Positions 9,053-18,298 are shown, numbered from the stretch's first letter. The stretch: 64,000 nucleotides of DNA from Methylococcales symbiont of Iophon sp. n. MRB-2018 (GCA_003666325.1 QPIL01000122.1:36969-100968), one strand, 5' to 3'. Notes: generated by a model from the sequence alone, not told the origin. Made by a program: numbers and translations.

Positions 9053-9285
9053 AAACCAAATTGTTTTTTGACTGATTCTAAACTTTGTGTGTCGCCTTGT
9101 TTAATATCTATCAAGCCCACAACAATATCTCGCATAAAATGCTGTTGTTCATTGTTTTGCTGCTGTATAAAATGCTTAAGCTTTGATTTAGGCTCTGGGT
9201 AAACACTGTCTAACAATGATTCTGCCAATGCCACTCGCTCATTCGCTGGCATTTTTATGGCTTCTTGAATTAAATTTTTGTTCAT
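9049..9285 (-). CDS. Addiction-module antitoxin (small helical component)
   Basis: A 78-residue protein with the 'MPANERVALAESLLDSV' signature, typical of the short addiction-module component paired with RelE/ParE toxins (TIGR02574-like). The rest is charged and probably wraps the toxin. It overlaps the toxin gene by 4 bases, and its own start overlaps the stop of the 46-residue ORF before it (ATGA at 9282-9285). No DNA-binding fold is obvious, so repression, if any, may need another factor. Confidence 0.8.
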   Translation of the reverse strand: MNKNLIQEAIKMPANERVALAESLLDSVYPEPKSKLKHFIQQQNNEQQHFMRDIVVGLIDIKQGDTQSLESVKKQFGL

Positions 9286-9422
9286 TTTTTCTCCTTGTGT
9301 TGGTAGTTTTTTGCCATGATTTTAGCCTCAAGCAACGCCTGCCCATAATCATCCAGCCGTTCAAATTTATCAGTTTTATCCACTAAATCTAATAATTCTA
9401 GTTCTTCTTTATCTAATTTCAT
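9282..9422 (-). CDS. Small hypothetical protein, 46 residues, in the RM operon
   Basis: An ATG at 9422 is preceded by AGGAAGT with a 5-base spacing, a good ribosome binding site, and the frame ends in TGA overlapping the ATG of the antitoxin gene. The product begins MKLDKEELELLDLVDKT and continues with a charged helix containing ERLDDYGQALLEAKIMAK. It has no recognisable domain, signal peptide or membrane segment. The coupling on both sides argues that it is a real gene. It may be an antitoxin-like partner or a linker of the nuclease and toxin parts; its function is unknown. Confidence 0.65.
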   Translation of the reverse strand: MKLDKEELELLDLVDKTDKFERLDDYGQALLEAKIMAKNYQHKEKK

Positions 9423-9445
9423 TTTTACTTCCTATTTTTTTTGGA

Positions 9446-11131
9446 TTATGATGCTTGTTTTTTAGCAATTGCATAAATAGAATCTAATTTTTGTTGAACT
9501 TCTTGGTCTATCTCATCCTTTTTAAGATATTTAATCAGTGTGTAATAATCACTTTTATTTAAAATTGGAATGGTGCTTGTTTTTTGACTATAAGCAGATA
9601 ATATCTGTCTTAATGACTCAGATCCATTGGTTTTTTTATCAAAAACATCAGGCTCTTGCAAAACTTTCTTAGCTTGCTGAATAGTTGCAATAACCCCGTT
9701 CATATTATCAAAAATTGATTGTTCAAATAAGTCATTGCCGTCAGCATGAGATTGTTCTTTTGCTTTTGCGTAGCAGTTCAAAACCTCAGCATTACAGAAA
9801 TAATTCTCTATTTCAGCCTTTCCCCACATTATCTCCTGCAAAGAGTTATGTTCTTGTAATACATTGCTAATATTGTCAAAAATAGCAATGCCTTTCAAAT
9901 CTGACTTTGCTTCCAGCAAGCCAAAAAAATGTTCTCTTGCTTTGTTAGGCTGATTGCCAACATAATGCACAAACACTCTATCTAAATAAGGTTTAACTGG
10001 GTGTTCTAATTTTTCTGCAAATTCTTGCAATATGGCTAAATCCGTTGCCCCTTCCAAATATAACACCCAACCCGTTTGCTCAGCACTGGCATAATCACTC
10101 CAGCCAATATTTTTTAACGCTTTTTTGGTTTGTGAGTTTGATTGTATTTTGTGTACCTTGCCAATAAAGGCAATCGCCGAATCGTTATCAACCGCTTCCT
10201 CTATCAATACTTCTGAATGTGTGGCTAATATAACTTGTGATTGTTGAGTTTTAGCCACTTTAGACAACAAACGATAAACCTCTCTTTGTCTTAAAATCTC
10301 TAAATGAGCATCAGGCTCGTCCAGCAAAATAATAGATTTTGGCTTTTGTAATAAATAACTAAGCAACAATAAAACTTGCAATAAACCACGTCCTGCCATT
10401 GCTAAATCTAACTCAATATTATCTTGTTTATAATATAAATTAATTGTTCCGTTGACAGAATCATTCACAGGATTTAAAAAATCAATACCAAATAATTGTT
10501 TCATATAACCAACAACTTTTTGCCAATTATCGGAGGATTGCTCGTATAGCATAATGCACAAATTTCTCAATACTTGTGCCGTTTGCCCCTCGCCAATCAG
10601 AACATTTACCCTGCCGGGCTGAATTCTAGGCTCAACAATAGACAGTCCCGACATGGCAGGTAAAAAACTAATATTAATATTACTGGCTATTTTTGTTGCT
10701 TCATCCTTGTAATCCAATAGAGGTTTGCTATAAATAATTTCCGAGTTATGACGGTAAAATTTCAAGCCATATTCCCATGGCTTATTATGCTTGTCAAAAC
10801 CCATAAGAATAATTTCAATATCAATATTTTTTTTACTACCTATGCGAGTTTTTTTGTTATTCCATAATAAAATACTATCCACTACTGGCAGGGCAATCAA
10901 ATCTCTTCTATTGATGGTTGCCCCTTGCCTAGAAAGCCGCTTACCAGCCTTTTTTGCATACCAGGTTTTAAAACCAATATGCCATAAACATAAAGCCTGC
11001 AAAGCGGTGGTTTTTCCTGAATTATTTGGACCAATAAAAGCAAATGGATTGTAGGTTAATTCATCAGATAACTTAATATCGACATCTTGTTTAAATCCTT
11101 TGAAATTTTTAATAATAATTCTGTTAATCAT
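9446..11131 (-). CDS. AAA/ABC-type ATPase with TOPRIM/DUF4435-like tail (OLD/PARIS-like)
   Basis: A 561-residue protein. The N-terminal SMC/RecF-like ATPase half has 'INRIIIKNFKGFK', Walker A GPNNSGKT (34-41), a signature-like segment AMAGRGLLQ near 245, Walker B ILLDEPDAH (about 268-276) and the switch histidine in ATHSE (about 303-307). The C-terminal half has 'LYLEGATDLAI' (EGxxD, about 358-366), 'GIAIFDN' (D419) and 'EIENYF' (440-445), resembling the TOPRIM nuclease fold and especially DUF4435. Such single-chain proteins occur in OLD-type and fused PARIS-type anti-phage systems. Here the gene sits 9 bases after mod, inside a type III RM operon. That the ATPase senses and the tail acts is inference. 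Confidence 0.75.
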   Translation of the reverse strand: MINRIIIKNFKGFKQDVDIKLSDELTYNPFAFIGPNNSGKTTALQALCLWHIGFKTWYAKKAGKRLSRQGATINRRDLIALPVVDSILLWNNKKTRIGSKKNIDIEIILMGFDKHNKPWEYGLKFYRHNSEIIYSKPLLDYKDEATKIASNINISFLPAMSGLSIVEPRIQPGRVNVLIGEGQTAQVLRNLCIMLYEQSSDNWQKVVGYMKQLFGIDFLNPVNDSVNGTINLYYKQDNIELDLAMAGRGLLQVLLLLSYLLQKPKSIILLDEPDAHLEILRQREVYRLLSKVAKTQQSQVILATHSEVLIEEAVDNDSAIAFIGKVHKIQSNSQTKKALKNIGWSDYASAEQTGWVLYLEGATDLAILQEFAEKLEHPVKPYLDRVFVHYVGNQPNKAREHFFGLLEAKSDLKGIAIFDNISNVLQEHNSLQEIMWGKAEIENYFCNAEVLNCYAKAKEQSHADGNDLFEQSIFDNMNGVIATIQQAKKVLQEPDVFDKKTNGSESLRQILSAYSQKTSTIPILNKSDYYTLIKYLKKDEIDQEVQQKLDSIYAIAKKQAS

Positions 11132-11140
11132 AATTAACTC

Positions 11141-13009
11141 CTAAATAACTCGTAAATTAAAATTACGGGAAAAATTAACCTTTTGGGTGTCGGTGAGGGC
11201 GTTGTCGAGGCATACCAAAATATCGTCTGTGGTTAATTTTAAGGTTTCTATGGTATCAGTGTTAATTTTTTTGACTAAAGTGATTATCAGTGTGCGTTCT
11301 AATTGTGTGTCAATAATGCGGTAAAAATCGCCGTTTTGCTCAATATTGCTGGTCAATGGGAAACCTTGTTTTAGGGCGATTTCATAGGCTAAATCTAGCG
11401 GGTCAAAGTTAGACGTTAATGGGGTTTTTATGGCAGATTTTTCCAACGCCAATAAAGCCTGTTCGTCCTCGCCATCGTAGGGCTGATTAACGGTGTAATG
11501 GCTGGGGGCGAGGGAAAAGACTTTAAAGCCTGTTGGGTAGTTATTTTTGTCAATGGCACGTTTTAGGCGTTCAATGCTGATTTGTGAAATGGTTTTATAG
11601 CCTGCTTTGGCGGCTTCTGATTTTTCATCCACTGCCTCGGGGATTTGCACCAAAATAAATTTTCGATTGCCCTTGTCTTGTTTATTTAAGTCCATTACTG
11701 CATGCCCTGTGGTGGCACTGCCTGCGAAAAAGTCTAGGACAATATCGTTTTCATTTGTTCCCATTTCAACCATTCTTTTTATTAAACCTAGTGGTTTTGG
11801 AAAATCGAAATACTTACCATTAAGTAGTTCTTTGATTAACAATGTTCCCTTTTCTGTATTAACTTCCTTGTCCCGCCAAACAGACCTAGCCATAGCGGTT
11901 TTTTCTCTATATTTTTCACAAATTTGCCATCCGCCATCTTTCATCGCCTTGCCAATTATATTAATATTTAACTGTTTTAATGCCTTAGGCTTGCCCCATC
12001 TCCAAACAGTATTTAAACCTTGAGAGACTTTTGGGTAAAGTTCAATCCAGTCTTTTTTCTTATCTAAAGATATTTCAAAAAAACCATTTTCGTCTTTATT
12101 GTTTGAATTTATATAGAATGGGTAATAAAGATTTGGTCTATTCTTTGAATTAAATGCTATATTTCTATTTCTCAATTCTCTAATATCAAACTCACCGATT
12201 TCATCATGAAAGGCAAAAACTTTTTCATGGTCTATTAGGTTATTCATTTCAAACGCATCTATTTTTGAAAACACAAGTAAATTGTCGTGCATTCTTGCTA
12301 TACCGCCATAATCTCTACCTCTAGGATTTCCAACAACAGTGATATTGCCTAAAAAATTCTCCTCCCCAAACACCTCATTCATCAACATTTTTAAATGGTG
12401 TTGTTCGTTGTCGTCAATGCTGATGAAAATCACGCCATCGTCTTTTAACAGTTGTTTAGCAAGGAAAAGTCGCGGATACATCATACTCAGCCATTGTGAA
12501 TGGTATCTACCGTGGGCATCAGAATTGGTTTCTAACTTGATGCCGTTCTTACTTGCGCCAATACGCTCAAAATAATCACTTTTGCCTTCGGTAAAATTGT
12601 CTTTGTAGATGAAATCCTTGCCGGTGTTGTAAGGCGGGTCGATGTAAATCATCTTGATTTTATGGTGATAATGCTTTTGCAAGAGTTTTAGCACTTCAAG
12701 ATTGTCGCCCTCAATAAATAAATTATCGCTGTTGTCAAAATCCACTGAGGCAGATTTTTGTGGCTTGAGGGTGGCAAAACTGGGGCGAGAAATAGCCTTA
12801 AAAGCCTCATTTTTGCCCGCCCAAGAAAAGGCGTAGCGGTCTTTGTCGTCTGCTAGTGCGTCTTTATCTGCTAAAAACTGCTTGAGTGCATCAAAATTAA
12901 TTTTACCTTCGCTAACAAACTGTGGAAATAAGGCACTGAATTTGGCTAATTCATCGGCAAATATATCTTTTGAGGTAGCTGTTACTTTTTTGATATTGTT
13001 GTTTGACAT
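11141..13009 (-). CDS. mod: Type III DNA-methyltransferase, Mod subunit (N6-adenine)
   Basis: A 622-residue beta-class methyltransferase. The catalytic motif IV IDPPYNTG (123-130) precedes the AdoMet motif DFFAGSATTGHAV near residue 430, the order expected for type III Mod. The central region, where the target-recognition domain lies, has no further recognisable sequence. It transfers methyl groups to adenine on one strand of an asymmetric site and is required by Res for cleavage. It is the first gene of the minus-strand operon. The upstream spacer (13010-13178) holds a palindrome GCTCAAATATGAGC at 13124-13137 that could be an operator. Confidence 0.94.
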   Translation of the reverse strand: MSNNNIKKVTATSKDIFADELAKFSALFPQFVSEGKINFDALKQFLADKDALADDKDRYAFSWAGKNEAFKAISRPSFATLKPQKSASVDFDNSDNLFIEGDNLEVLKLLQKHYHHKIKMIYIDPPYNTGKDFIYKDNFTEGKSDYFERIGASKNGIKLETNSDAHGRYHSQWLSMMYPRLFLAKQLLKDDGVIFISIDDNEQHHLKMLMNEVFGEENFLGNITVVGNPRGRDYGGIARMHDNLLVFSKIDAFEMNNLIDHEKVFAFHDEIGEFDIRELRNRNIAFNSKNRPNLYYPFYINSNNKDENGFFEISLDKKKDWIELYPKVSQGLNTVWRWGKPKALKQLNINIIGKAMKDGGWQICEKYREKTAMARSVWRDKEVNTEKGTLLIKELLNGKYFDFPKPLGLIKRMVEMGTNENDIVLDFFAGSATTGHAVMDLNKQDKGNRKFILVQIPEAVDEKSEAAKAGYKTISQISIERLKRAIDKNNYPTGFKVFSLAPSHYTVNQPYDGEDEQALLALEKSAIKTPLTSNFDPLDLAYEIALKQGFPLTSNIEQNGDFYRIIDTQLERTLIITLVKKINTDTIETLKLTTDDILVCLDNALTDTQKVNFSRNFNLRVI

Positions 13010-13178
13010 ATTAAATCGTTCATTGTTATTTTCTGAATTTTCCTCATTTAACCCTATAAAAATTGGAGTTATTCCAGAGGTGGTAAAACTTGACAGTTAC
13101 TGCGTGGCTAAGACAAGTAAATCGCTCAAATATGAGCAACACTCTTTCAAGCATAGAATAGCTGGTAAATAATGTGAA

Positions 13179-13790
13179 CTAAATGTTGTTAATAGGTGAT
13201 TTATCAGGGTTTAGGTTGTGAAATTGCAGTTGAATAAAAGTATTTTCTTTATCTTGAAAGTATTGGAAACGGGTTAAACTTGCATGATCAACTTGTAAAT
13301 TGAATATTTTATTAATAGGTAAGTCAAGCAATAAAGCAAACAAGGCGCGAATGACACCGCTATGGGTTATGACTAAAATATGTTTGCCAGTGTGTTGTTT
13401 GAGTAGACTTTCCCATGCGAGGTTGATTCTAGCGATAAATTCTGTAAACGCTTCAGCATTCTTTGGCGTGTATTTAACAGGGTCTTGGTAGAATAAAAGT
13501 AATTCTGTTGCGTCTATTTGTGTCGCTGTTTTTCCTTCCCAGTCACCAAAATGAATTTCTTGCCAATCGGCTTCAATGATAAGCGGTGTATTATTTTGTT
13601 GGCTTATATTGTACGCAAATTTACTGCACCGAAGTAGAGGAGAGCTGATAATCTGATCCCAGCACCGATTAGCAACCGTATTGTGCATTTGTTGCCAACC
13701 TGATTGACTGAGTAGATCATCGGTACTGCCTCGGTAATAAGAACCGCCTATCACTTCACCATGGCGAAGAAAATCAACAGTGGTTTGCAT
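13179..13790 (-). CDS. Histidine phosphatase family protein
   Basis: A 203-residue member of the phosphoglycerate-mutase-like branch. The phosphohistidine motif LRHGE lies at residues 8-12, an 'ISSPLLRCSKFA' block carries the second arginine, 'EIHFGDWEGKTATQID' carries the acid region and 'VITHSGVIRALFALLL' has the second catalytic histidine. The FGDWEG block resembles alpha-ribazole phosphatases (CobC), but no cobalamin genes are nearby, so the substrate is left open. It lies 22 bases downstream of argH in the same direction and may be co-transcribed. Confidence 0.85.
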   Translation of the reverse strand: MQTTVDFLRHGEVIGGSYYRGSTDDLLSQSGWQQMHNTVANRCWDQIISSPLLRCSKFAYNISQQNNTPLIIEADWQEIHFGDWEGKTATQIDATELLLFYQDPVKYTPKNAEAFTEFIARINLAWESLLKQHTGKHILVITHSGVIRALFALLLDLPINKIFNLQVDHASLTRFQYFQDKENTFIQLQFHNLNPDKSPINNI

Positions 13791-13812
13791 GATTAATCAA
13801 TATAAAAAGCGA

Positions 13813-15201
13813 TCAATTCATTTTCTCTCTAGCTGATTTTATAGCTTGTCTAACGGTATCAGGGGCTGTGCCTCCAATATGTTTCCTGGCAGCAACAGAG
13901 CCTTCTAGTTTTAGTATATCAAATACGTCCGCTGTAATTTCAGGTGAAAACTGTTGCAATTCTGCTAAGGAGAGTTCGGATAAATCACGTTTAGAATCAA
14001 TCCCTAGGCGTACAGCAAGCCCTACCACTTCATGGGCATCACGAAATGCCATACCTTTAATTACCAGATAATCAGCCAAATCGGTTGCAGTAGCAAAACC
14101 TTGTTTAGCGGCATGATACATATTTTCTCTTTTAGCACTGAGATGTGGCACCATATCGGCAAAAGCACGTAATGAATTGAGCAAGGTATCTGCGGTATCA
14201 AATAAAGGTTCTTTATCTTCCTGATTATCTTTGTTGTAAGCCAACGGCTGACCGTTCATTAGCATGAGCAATGAAACCAAATGGCCAGTAACACGACCCG
14301 ATTTGCCACGCACTAACTCGGGCACATCTGGGTTTTTCTTTTGTGGCATAATGGACGAACCAGTACAGAAAGCATCTGGTATATCTATAAAATCAAATTG
14401 TGCGCTGGCCCAGATCACTAATTCTTCAGAAAAACGGGATAAATGCATCATGATTAAACTGCCTGCCGCAGTAAATTCAATAGCAAAATCTCTATCACTG
14501 ACAGAGTCCAGTGAGTTATTGGATGGCTGCGAAAAGCCTAATAACTCAGCCGTCATATATCGGTCAATAGGATAGCTGGTACCTGCTAAAGCAGCAGCAC
14601 CTAATGGCATAATGTTAATCCGTTTACAACAATCTTGCAGACGTTCTTTGTCGCGCGAAAGCATTTCAAACCAAGCCATTAAATGATGACCAAAAGTCAC
14701 TGGTTGTGCTACTTGTAAATGGGTAAAACCAGGCATAATGGTATCCGCTTCTTTCTCGGCTAAATCCAAAATAGCGTATTGCAGACGTTCTAATTGGGTA
14801 TTAATATGGCTAATTTCATTGCGTAAATACAATCGAATATCAGTAGCGACCTGATCATTTCTGGAACGTCCCGTATGTAATTTTTTACCGGCGATACCGA
14901 TTAACTCAGTTAGACGCGCTTCGATGTTCATGTGTACATCTTCTTGCGCTATTGACCAATTAAACTCGCCTTGATCAATTTCTTTAGTAATGGTGGTTAA
15001 GCCATTAATAATATCAGTCAGTTCGGTTTTATTCAGAATGCCAATTTTACAAAGCATTTTGGCGTGAGCCATGGAGCCTTCAATATCTTGTAATGCCATA
15101 CGTTGATCAAAACCAACAGATGCGGTAAAAAATTCAACAAAAGCATCGGTTGCCTGAGCAAATCTAGCACTGGAAAGCTTGTTGCTATTAACGGTGGTCA
15201 T
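13813..15201 (-). CDS. argH: Argininosuccinate lyase
   Basis: A 462-residue cytosolic enzyme splitting argininosuccinate into arginine and fumarate, the last step of arginine synthesis. The fumarase-superfamily signature [12 protein letters not shown] is present, along with '[16 protein letters not shown]' and '[14 protein letters not shown]'. The length is typical (about 460). Upstream of its start lies a MITE copy (15267-15486) separating it from the divergent dsbB. Confidence 0.97.
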   Translation of the reverse strand: MTTVNSNKLSSARFAQATDAFVEFFTASVGFDQRMALQDIEGSMAHAKMLCKIGILNKTELTDIINGLTTITKEIDQGEFNWSIAQEDVHMNIEARLTELIGIAGKKLHTGRSRNDQVATDIRLYLRNEISHINTQLERLQYAILDLAEKEADTIMPGFTHLQVAQPVTFGHHLMAWFEMLSRDKERLQDCCKRINIMPLGAAALAGTSYPIDRYMTAELLGFSQPSNNSLDSVSDRDFAIEFTAAGSLIMMHLSRFSEELVIWASAQFDFIDIPDAFCTGSSIMPQKKNPDVPELVRGKSGRVTGHLVSLLMLMNGQPLAYNKDNQEDKEPLFDTADTLLNSLRAFADMVPHLSAKRENMYHAAKQGFATATDLADYLVIKGMAFRDAHEVVGLAVRLGIDSKRDLSELSLAELQQFSPEITADVFDILKLEGSVAARKHIGGTAPDTVRQAIKSAREKMN

Positions 15202-15266
15202 TATTTAATTTTGGATTATAAAAAGGGGTGAATTATACCGCTAAAATCAAAATTTTTAATTATAAA

Positions 15267-15486
15267 GAGACTTTAGCATACCTCTGGAACGGATAAAAAA
15301 GGCTAGAAGTTTTCCATCTTTCAGCCAAAATAACATGCAATAACGCACTATTACACTTGTATTTTGACTAAACCCATTTTCAAAAATAAATGATACAATC
15401 TAGCACCCATTTATTCTTGAAAATGGTATAAACCCTGAAAAATTCTATCCCTTTTTTTGTCCGTTCCAGAGTTATGTTGAGGTCTC
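15267..15486. mobile_element. MITE, copy 1 (220 bp, with a nested hairpin)
   Basis: The ends GAGACTTTAGCATACC-TCTGGAACGG and the complementary CCGTTCCAGAGTTATGTTGAGGTCTC form terminal inverted repeats. The core contains CATCTTTCAGCCAAAAT and ATTTTGACTAAA arms shared with the copies at 36030-36188 and 39363-39523. This copy carries an extra block at 15374-15426 with 19-base arms (CCATTTTCAAAAATAAATG and its near-complement, one mismatch). No open frame. Its right end stops 3 bases before the dsbB start. Confidence 0.85.
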
Positions 15487-15489
15487 ATT

Positions 15490-15993
15490 ATGTTGCAACT
15501 AATAAAATTTAATCCTCGCATCTGGTTTTTACTGGGTTTTGGCAGTTGTTTTCTTATCTTAGCGATAGCTGCCTATTTTCAATTTGTAGAAGAACTGGAA
15601 CCTTGCCCATTATGTATTTCGCAAAGAATCATGGTTTTGATAACGGGCATTATCTTTCTCATAGCCAGCATCCACAATCCAAAACACTGTGGCTTAAAAA
15701 TCTATTCTATAGTAGGGACTTTCACTGCTTTGGTGGGTGCAAGTATTTCAATCCGTCACCTATGGATACAAAACTTACCCCCTGAGAAAGTCCCTGAGTG
15801 TGCTCCAAGTCTGGAGTATATGTTTGAAAACTTTCCATTACTGGATACCATTAAATTAATGCTTAATGGCACTGGAGAATGTGCTGATATATTATGGGTT
15901 TTTTTAGGCGTGAGTATTCCAGGCTGGACTTTAGTCGCTTTTATAGGTCTCGCTCTATTAAGTTTGTTACCACAGTGGAGTTTAGTTAAATAG
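15490..15993 (+). CDS. dsbB: Disulfide bond formation protein DsbB
   Basis: A 167-residue inner-membrane quinone reductase that reoxidises DsbA. Four hydrophobic helices are visible, with the first periplasmic cysteine pair in EPCPLC (C39, C42) and a second pair in the long periplasmic loop (PECAPS and GTGEC). The start at 15490 is preceded by TTGAGGTCTCATT, so the purine-rich end of the upstream MITE could act as the ribosome binding site. It is monocistronic here. Confidence 0.95.
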   Translation: MLQLIKFNPRIWFLLGFGSCFLILAIAAYFQFVEELEPCPLCISQRIMVLITGIIFLIASIHNPKHCGLKIYSIVGTFTALVGASISIRHLWIQNLPPEKVPECAPSLEYMFENFPLLDTIKLMLNGTGECADILWVFLGVSIPGWTLVAFIGLALLSLLPQWSLVK

Positions 15994-16110
15994 TCAATCC
16001 TTAAAAACCCAAACTAAAAAATATATAAAAAAGACGAAGGACTCAGGACTAAAGTAACTGGAACTTCTGTTACCACATGCAAGAATGACGGAGGGAGTGA
16101 CGCGGATCTT
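15993..16110 (+). repeat. Composite dispersed repeat element (copy 2, short)
   Basis: It begins right after the dsbB stop with GTCAATCCTTAAAAACCC (15993-16010), then heptamer-type units GACGAAGGACTCAGGACTAAAG (16033-16054, irregular), then AACTGGAACTTCTGTTACC and GAATGACGGAGGGAGTGA. The order is that of the 2752-2992 copy read on the other strand, with a much shorter heptamer array. Confidence 0.7.
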
Positions 16111-16370
16111 ATTACCCTATTCAACAAATAACTCTGAATGAAAGAGCTTTAGTTGCTCTGTGTTTGGGTTGATTTTGTTAGTATGTTTTATTAGCAATAA
16201 CGACCAAGAAATAGCCGTTATTTTACCAAATACTGCTTGTTTTATCTATGCTTTTTGTTTAATTTATTGTTATAAATCAGATGGTTGTTTTGCTTTTAAG
16301 GGTTGGCTAAATAGGTTGATCATGAATAAAAATCCTGTGCCAGCTAGGTTTTTATTTATTGAATATGGTA

Positions 16371-17234
16371 TTAATCCAAAGAAAGACGGTTCAGTTTTTC
16401 GTTGTTTACTTGGGTTTTATCAGCATCATGCTGGCTGATAACATCGGCATAAAATAATGTTTGTCCTTTTATTTTAACATTAGCGATGATGGCTTGACCT
16501 TCATCACTGGTGATAAAATCCATATACTGTTTGGCTAATTGATATTTTACATGCGGATGTTTTTCTGGATTAACAGCGATGATGTGATAGGGGTTGTGTA
16601 AAGGCGGGTCATTTTCAAACATAATTTGCAAGTCAATTTTACCTTGGAAGGCAAGGTAGGTACCTCTGTCTGTCAGGGTATAGGCTTGTTTTTCATCGGC
16701 TATTTTTAAAACAGCACCCATGCCTTGACCTGCTCGTACATACCATGAACCCACAGGATCAAGGTTGGCCATCTGCCATAAAGATTTCTCTTTTTTGTGG
16801 GTGCCTGAGTCGTCGCCTCTGGATATAAATTCGGCTCTGCTCTGGGCTATTTTTTGCAGTGCATCCAGCACCGATATAGCAGATTTGAGTTTGGCTAAAT
16901 CGCTTTTTGCTCCCACTAGAACAAAGTCATTATACATTACAAAGGTACGCTCAACGCCATGACCTGCATTAATAAAAGCAAGTTCAGATTTGGGCGCATG
17001 GACAAAAAGCACATCGACATCGCCATTTTCTCCAAGTTTTAATGCTTTACCCGTTCCGACTGCAATAATATCTAGGCGGCAATTAAATTTTTTTTCAAAA
17101 ACAGGGTTTAATACAGCTAATAATCCTGAATTTTCTGTACTGGTGGTAGTCGCTAGTCGGAGAATATTTTCTGCTTGACTGTTAAATCCGTAAAGCACGA
17201 TACTGAGGGTAAATAATAGTTTGAAACAATTCAT
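16371..17234 (-). CDS. tupA: Tungstate ABC transporter substrate-binding protein (TupA-like)
   Basis: A 287-residue periplasmic protein with a signal peptide (cleavage about residue 21, after NSQA). The oxyanion-site signature LATTTSTENSGLL follows directly, and 'GTGKALKLGENGDVDVLFVHAP' and 'FISRGDDSGTHKKE' are further family landmarks. TupA binds tungstate with high selectivity, for tungsten enzymes such as some formate dehydrogenases. The ATPase gene is divergent (17309), and no permease gene (tupB) is present on either side, which is odd for an ABC importer. Confidence 0.9.
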   Translation of the reverse strand: MNCFKLLFTLSIVLYGFNSQAENILRLATTTSTENSGLLAVLNPVFEKKFNCRLDIIAVGTGKALKLGENGDVDVLFVHAPKSELAFINAGHGVERTFVMYNDFVLVGAKSDLAKLKSAISVLDALQKIAQSRAEFISRGDDSGTHKKEKSLWQMANLDPVGSWYVRAGQGMGAVLKIADEKQAYTLTDRGTYLAFQGKIDLQIMFENDPPLHNPYHIIAVNPEKHPHVKYQLAKQYMDFITSDEGQAIIANVKIKGQTLFYADVISQHDADKTQVNNEKLNRLSLD

Positions 17235-17308
17235 TAAGATTTGATCTTGTGGATAAAAAAAGCAAATACAGTGAGGGTTTATTTAATGCTAACAGGGGGG
17301 TGCTATAA

Positions 17309-18298
17309 ATGATGTATGCCTATCAGTTGAGAAACATCCAGTATTCTTATGGTAAAACATTGGCCTTATCCTTGTCAGAATTAAATATAAAAGCGGGGGA
17401 AATCACCGCTTTGATTGGCCCAAATGGTTGTGGCAAAAGTACGCTACTCAATTTGCTGGCCCTTTTAGAAAAAACGCAGAGTGGGCAACTTAGGTGTTTT
17501 CCCCAAACAGTAACTAAGCAGCCTATTTATAATCTTAGGAATAGAATAGCTTTACTTCCACAAAAACCTTATATGCTAAGAGGCAGTGTATTTAATAATC
17601 TAAATCTGACTTTGAAGTTTCATAAGATAAAACAAGAAAGTCGATTAGATCTGATTCATTCTACTTTGGAGAAATTAAATATTATTGAATTGATTCATCA
17701 ACAAGCAAAAACATTATCAGCTGGAGAGTTACAAAAAATAGCTTTGGCGCGGGCTATTATTACCGACCCTGATATATTGTTAATGGATGAACCGTTTAGT
17801 TATCTTGATTACAGTAGTGAACAAACATTGGAAAGTTTTATTGGTAACTATGTTAAAGAGAGTAGTAAAACCTTGATATTTAGCACTCATAATCGTTTGC
17901 AGGGCATAGCGATAGCTGATGAGGTTGTTTCACTGGTTAAAGGTAAATCAGTTGCAACCCCATTAATCAATGTGTTTCATGGCACAGTTAATATGCAGTT
18001 ATTTAATACTGGAAATATTCAGATTCTGCTACCAGAGTGTAAAAAAGATTATCAACATGTTTCTATAGATCCGCGTGAAATTGTTTTGTCAAAAGAGCTT
18101 ATAAAATCCAGTATGCGTAATCAATTTCAAGGCAAAGTATTAGCTATTACGGATGAGGCAAATAAAATTAGAATGACTGTTTTAGCCGGAGAGTTATTTC
18201 AGGTATTAATAACCTATCAAGCATTAAAAGATTTGAATGTGTCTTTAGGAGATATACTTTGGGTTAACTTTAAAAGTAATGCTGTTATTGCTTTTTAG
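17309..18298 (+). CDS. tupC: ABC transporter ATPase, probable tungstate/molybdate importer subunit
   Basis: A 329-residue protein with Walker A GPNGCGKST (37-45), signature LSAGELQK, Walker B ILLMDEPFSYLD and an H-loop FSTHN. A C-terminal extension of about 110 residues looks like a TOBE/Mop-type anion-binding domain, as in molybdate or tungstate importers. It is divergent from tupA across a 74-base spacer, preceded by an AGGGGGG ribosome binding site. The assignment to tungstate rests on the tupA neighbour. The membrane subunit it should energise is not in the window. Confidence 0.8.
   Translation: MMYAYQLRNIQYSYGKTLALSLSELNIKAGEITALIGPNGCGKSTLLNLLALLEKTQSGQLRCFPQTVTKQPIYNLRNRIALLPQKPYMLRGSVFNNLNLTLKFHKIKQESRLDLIHSTLEKLNIIELIHQQAKTLSAGELQKIALARAIITDPDILLMDEPFSYLDYSSEQTLESFIGNYVKESSKTLIFSTHNRLQGIAIADEVVSLVKGKSVATPLINVFHGTVNMQLFNTGNIQILLPECKKDYQHVSIDPREIVLSKELIKSSMRNQFQGKVLAITDEANKIRMTVLAGELFQVLITYQALKDLNVSLGDILWVNFKSNAVIAF

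Noticed and set aside
16160..16438. 92-residue plus-strand open frame
   Set aside because: Its 3' part is antisense to tupA and the rest has no ribosome site or recognisable domain.
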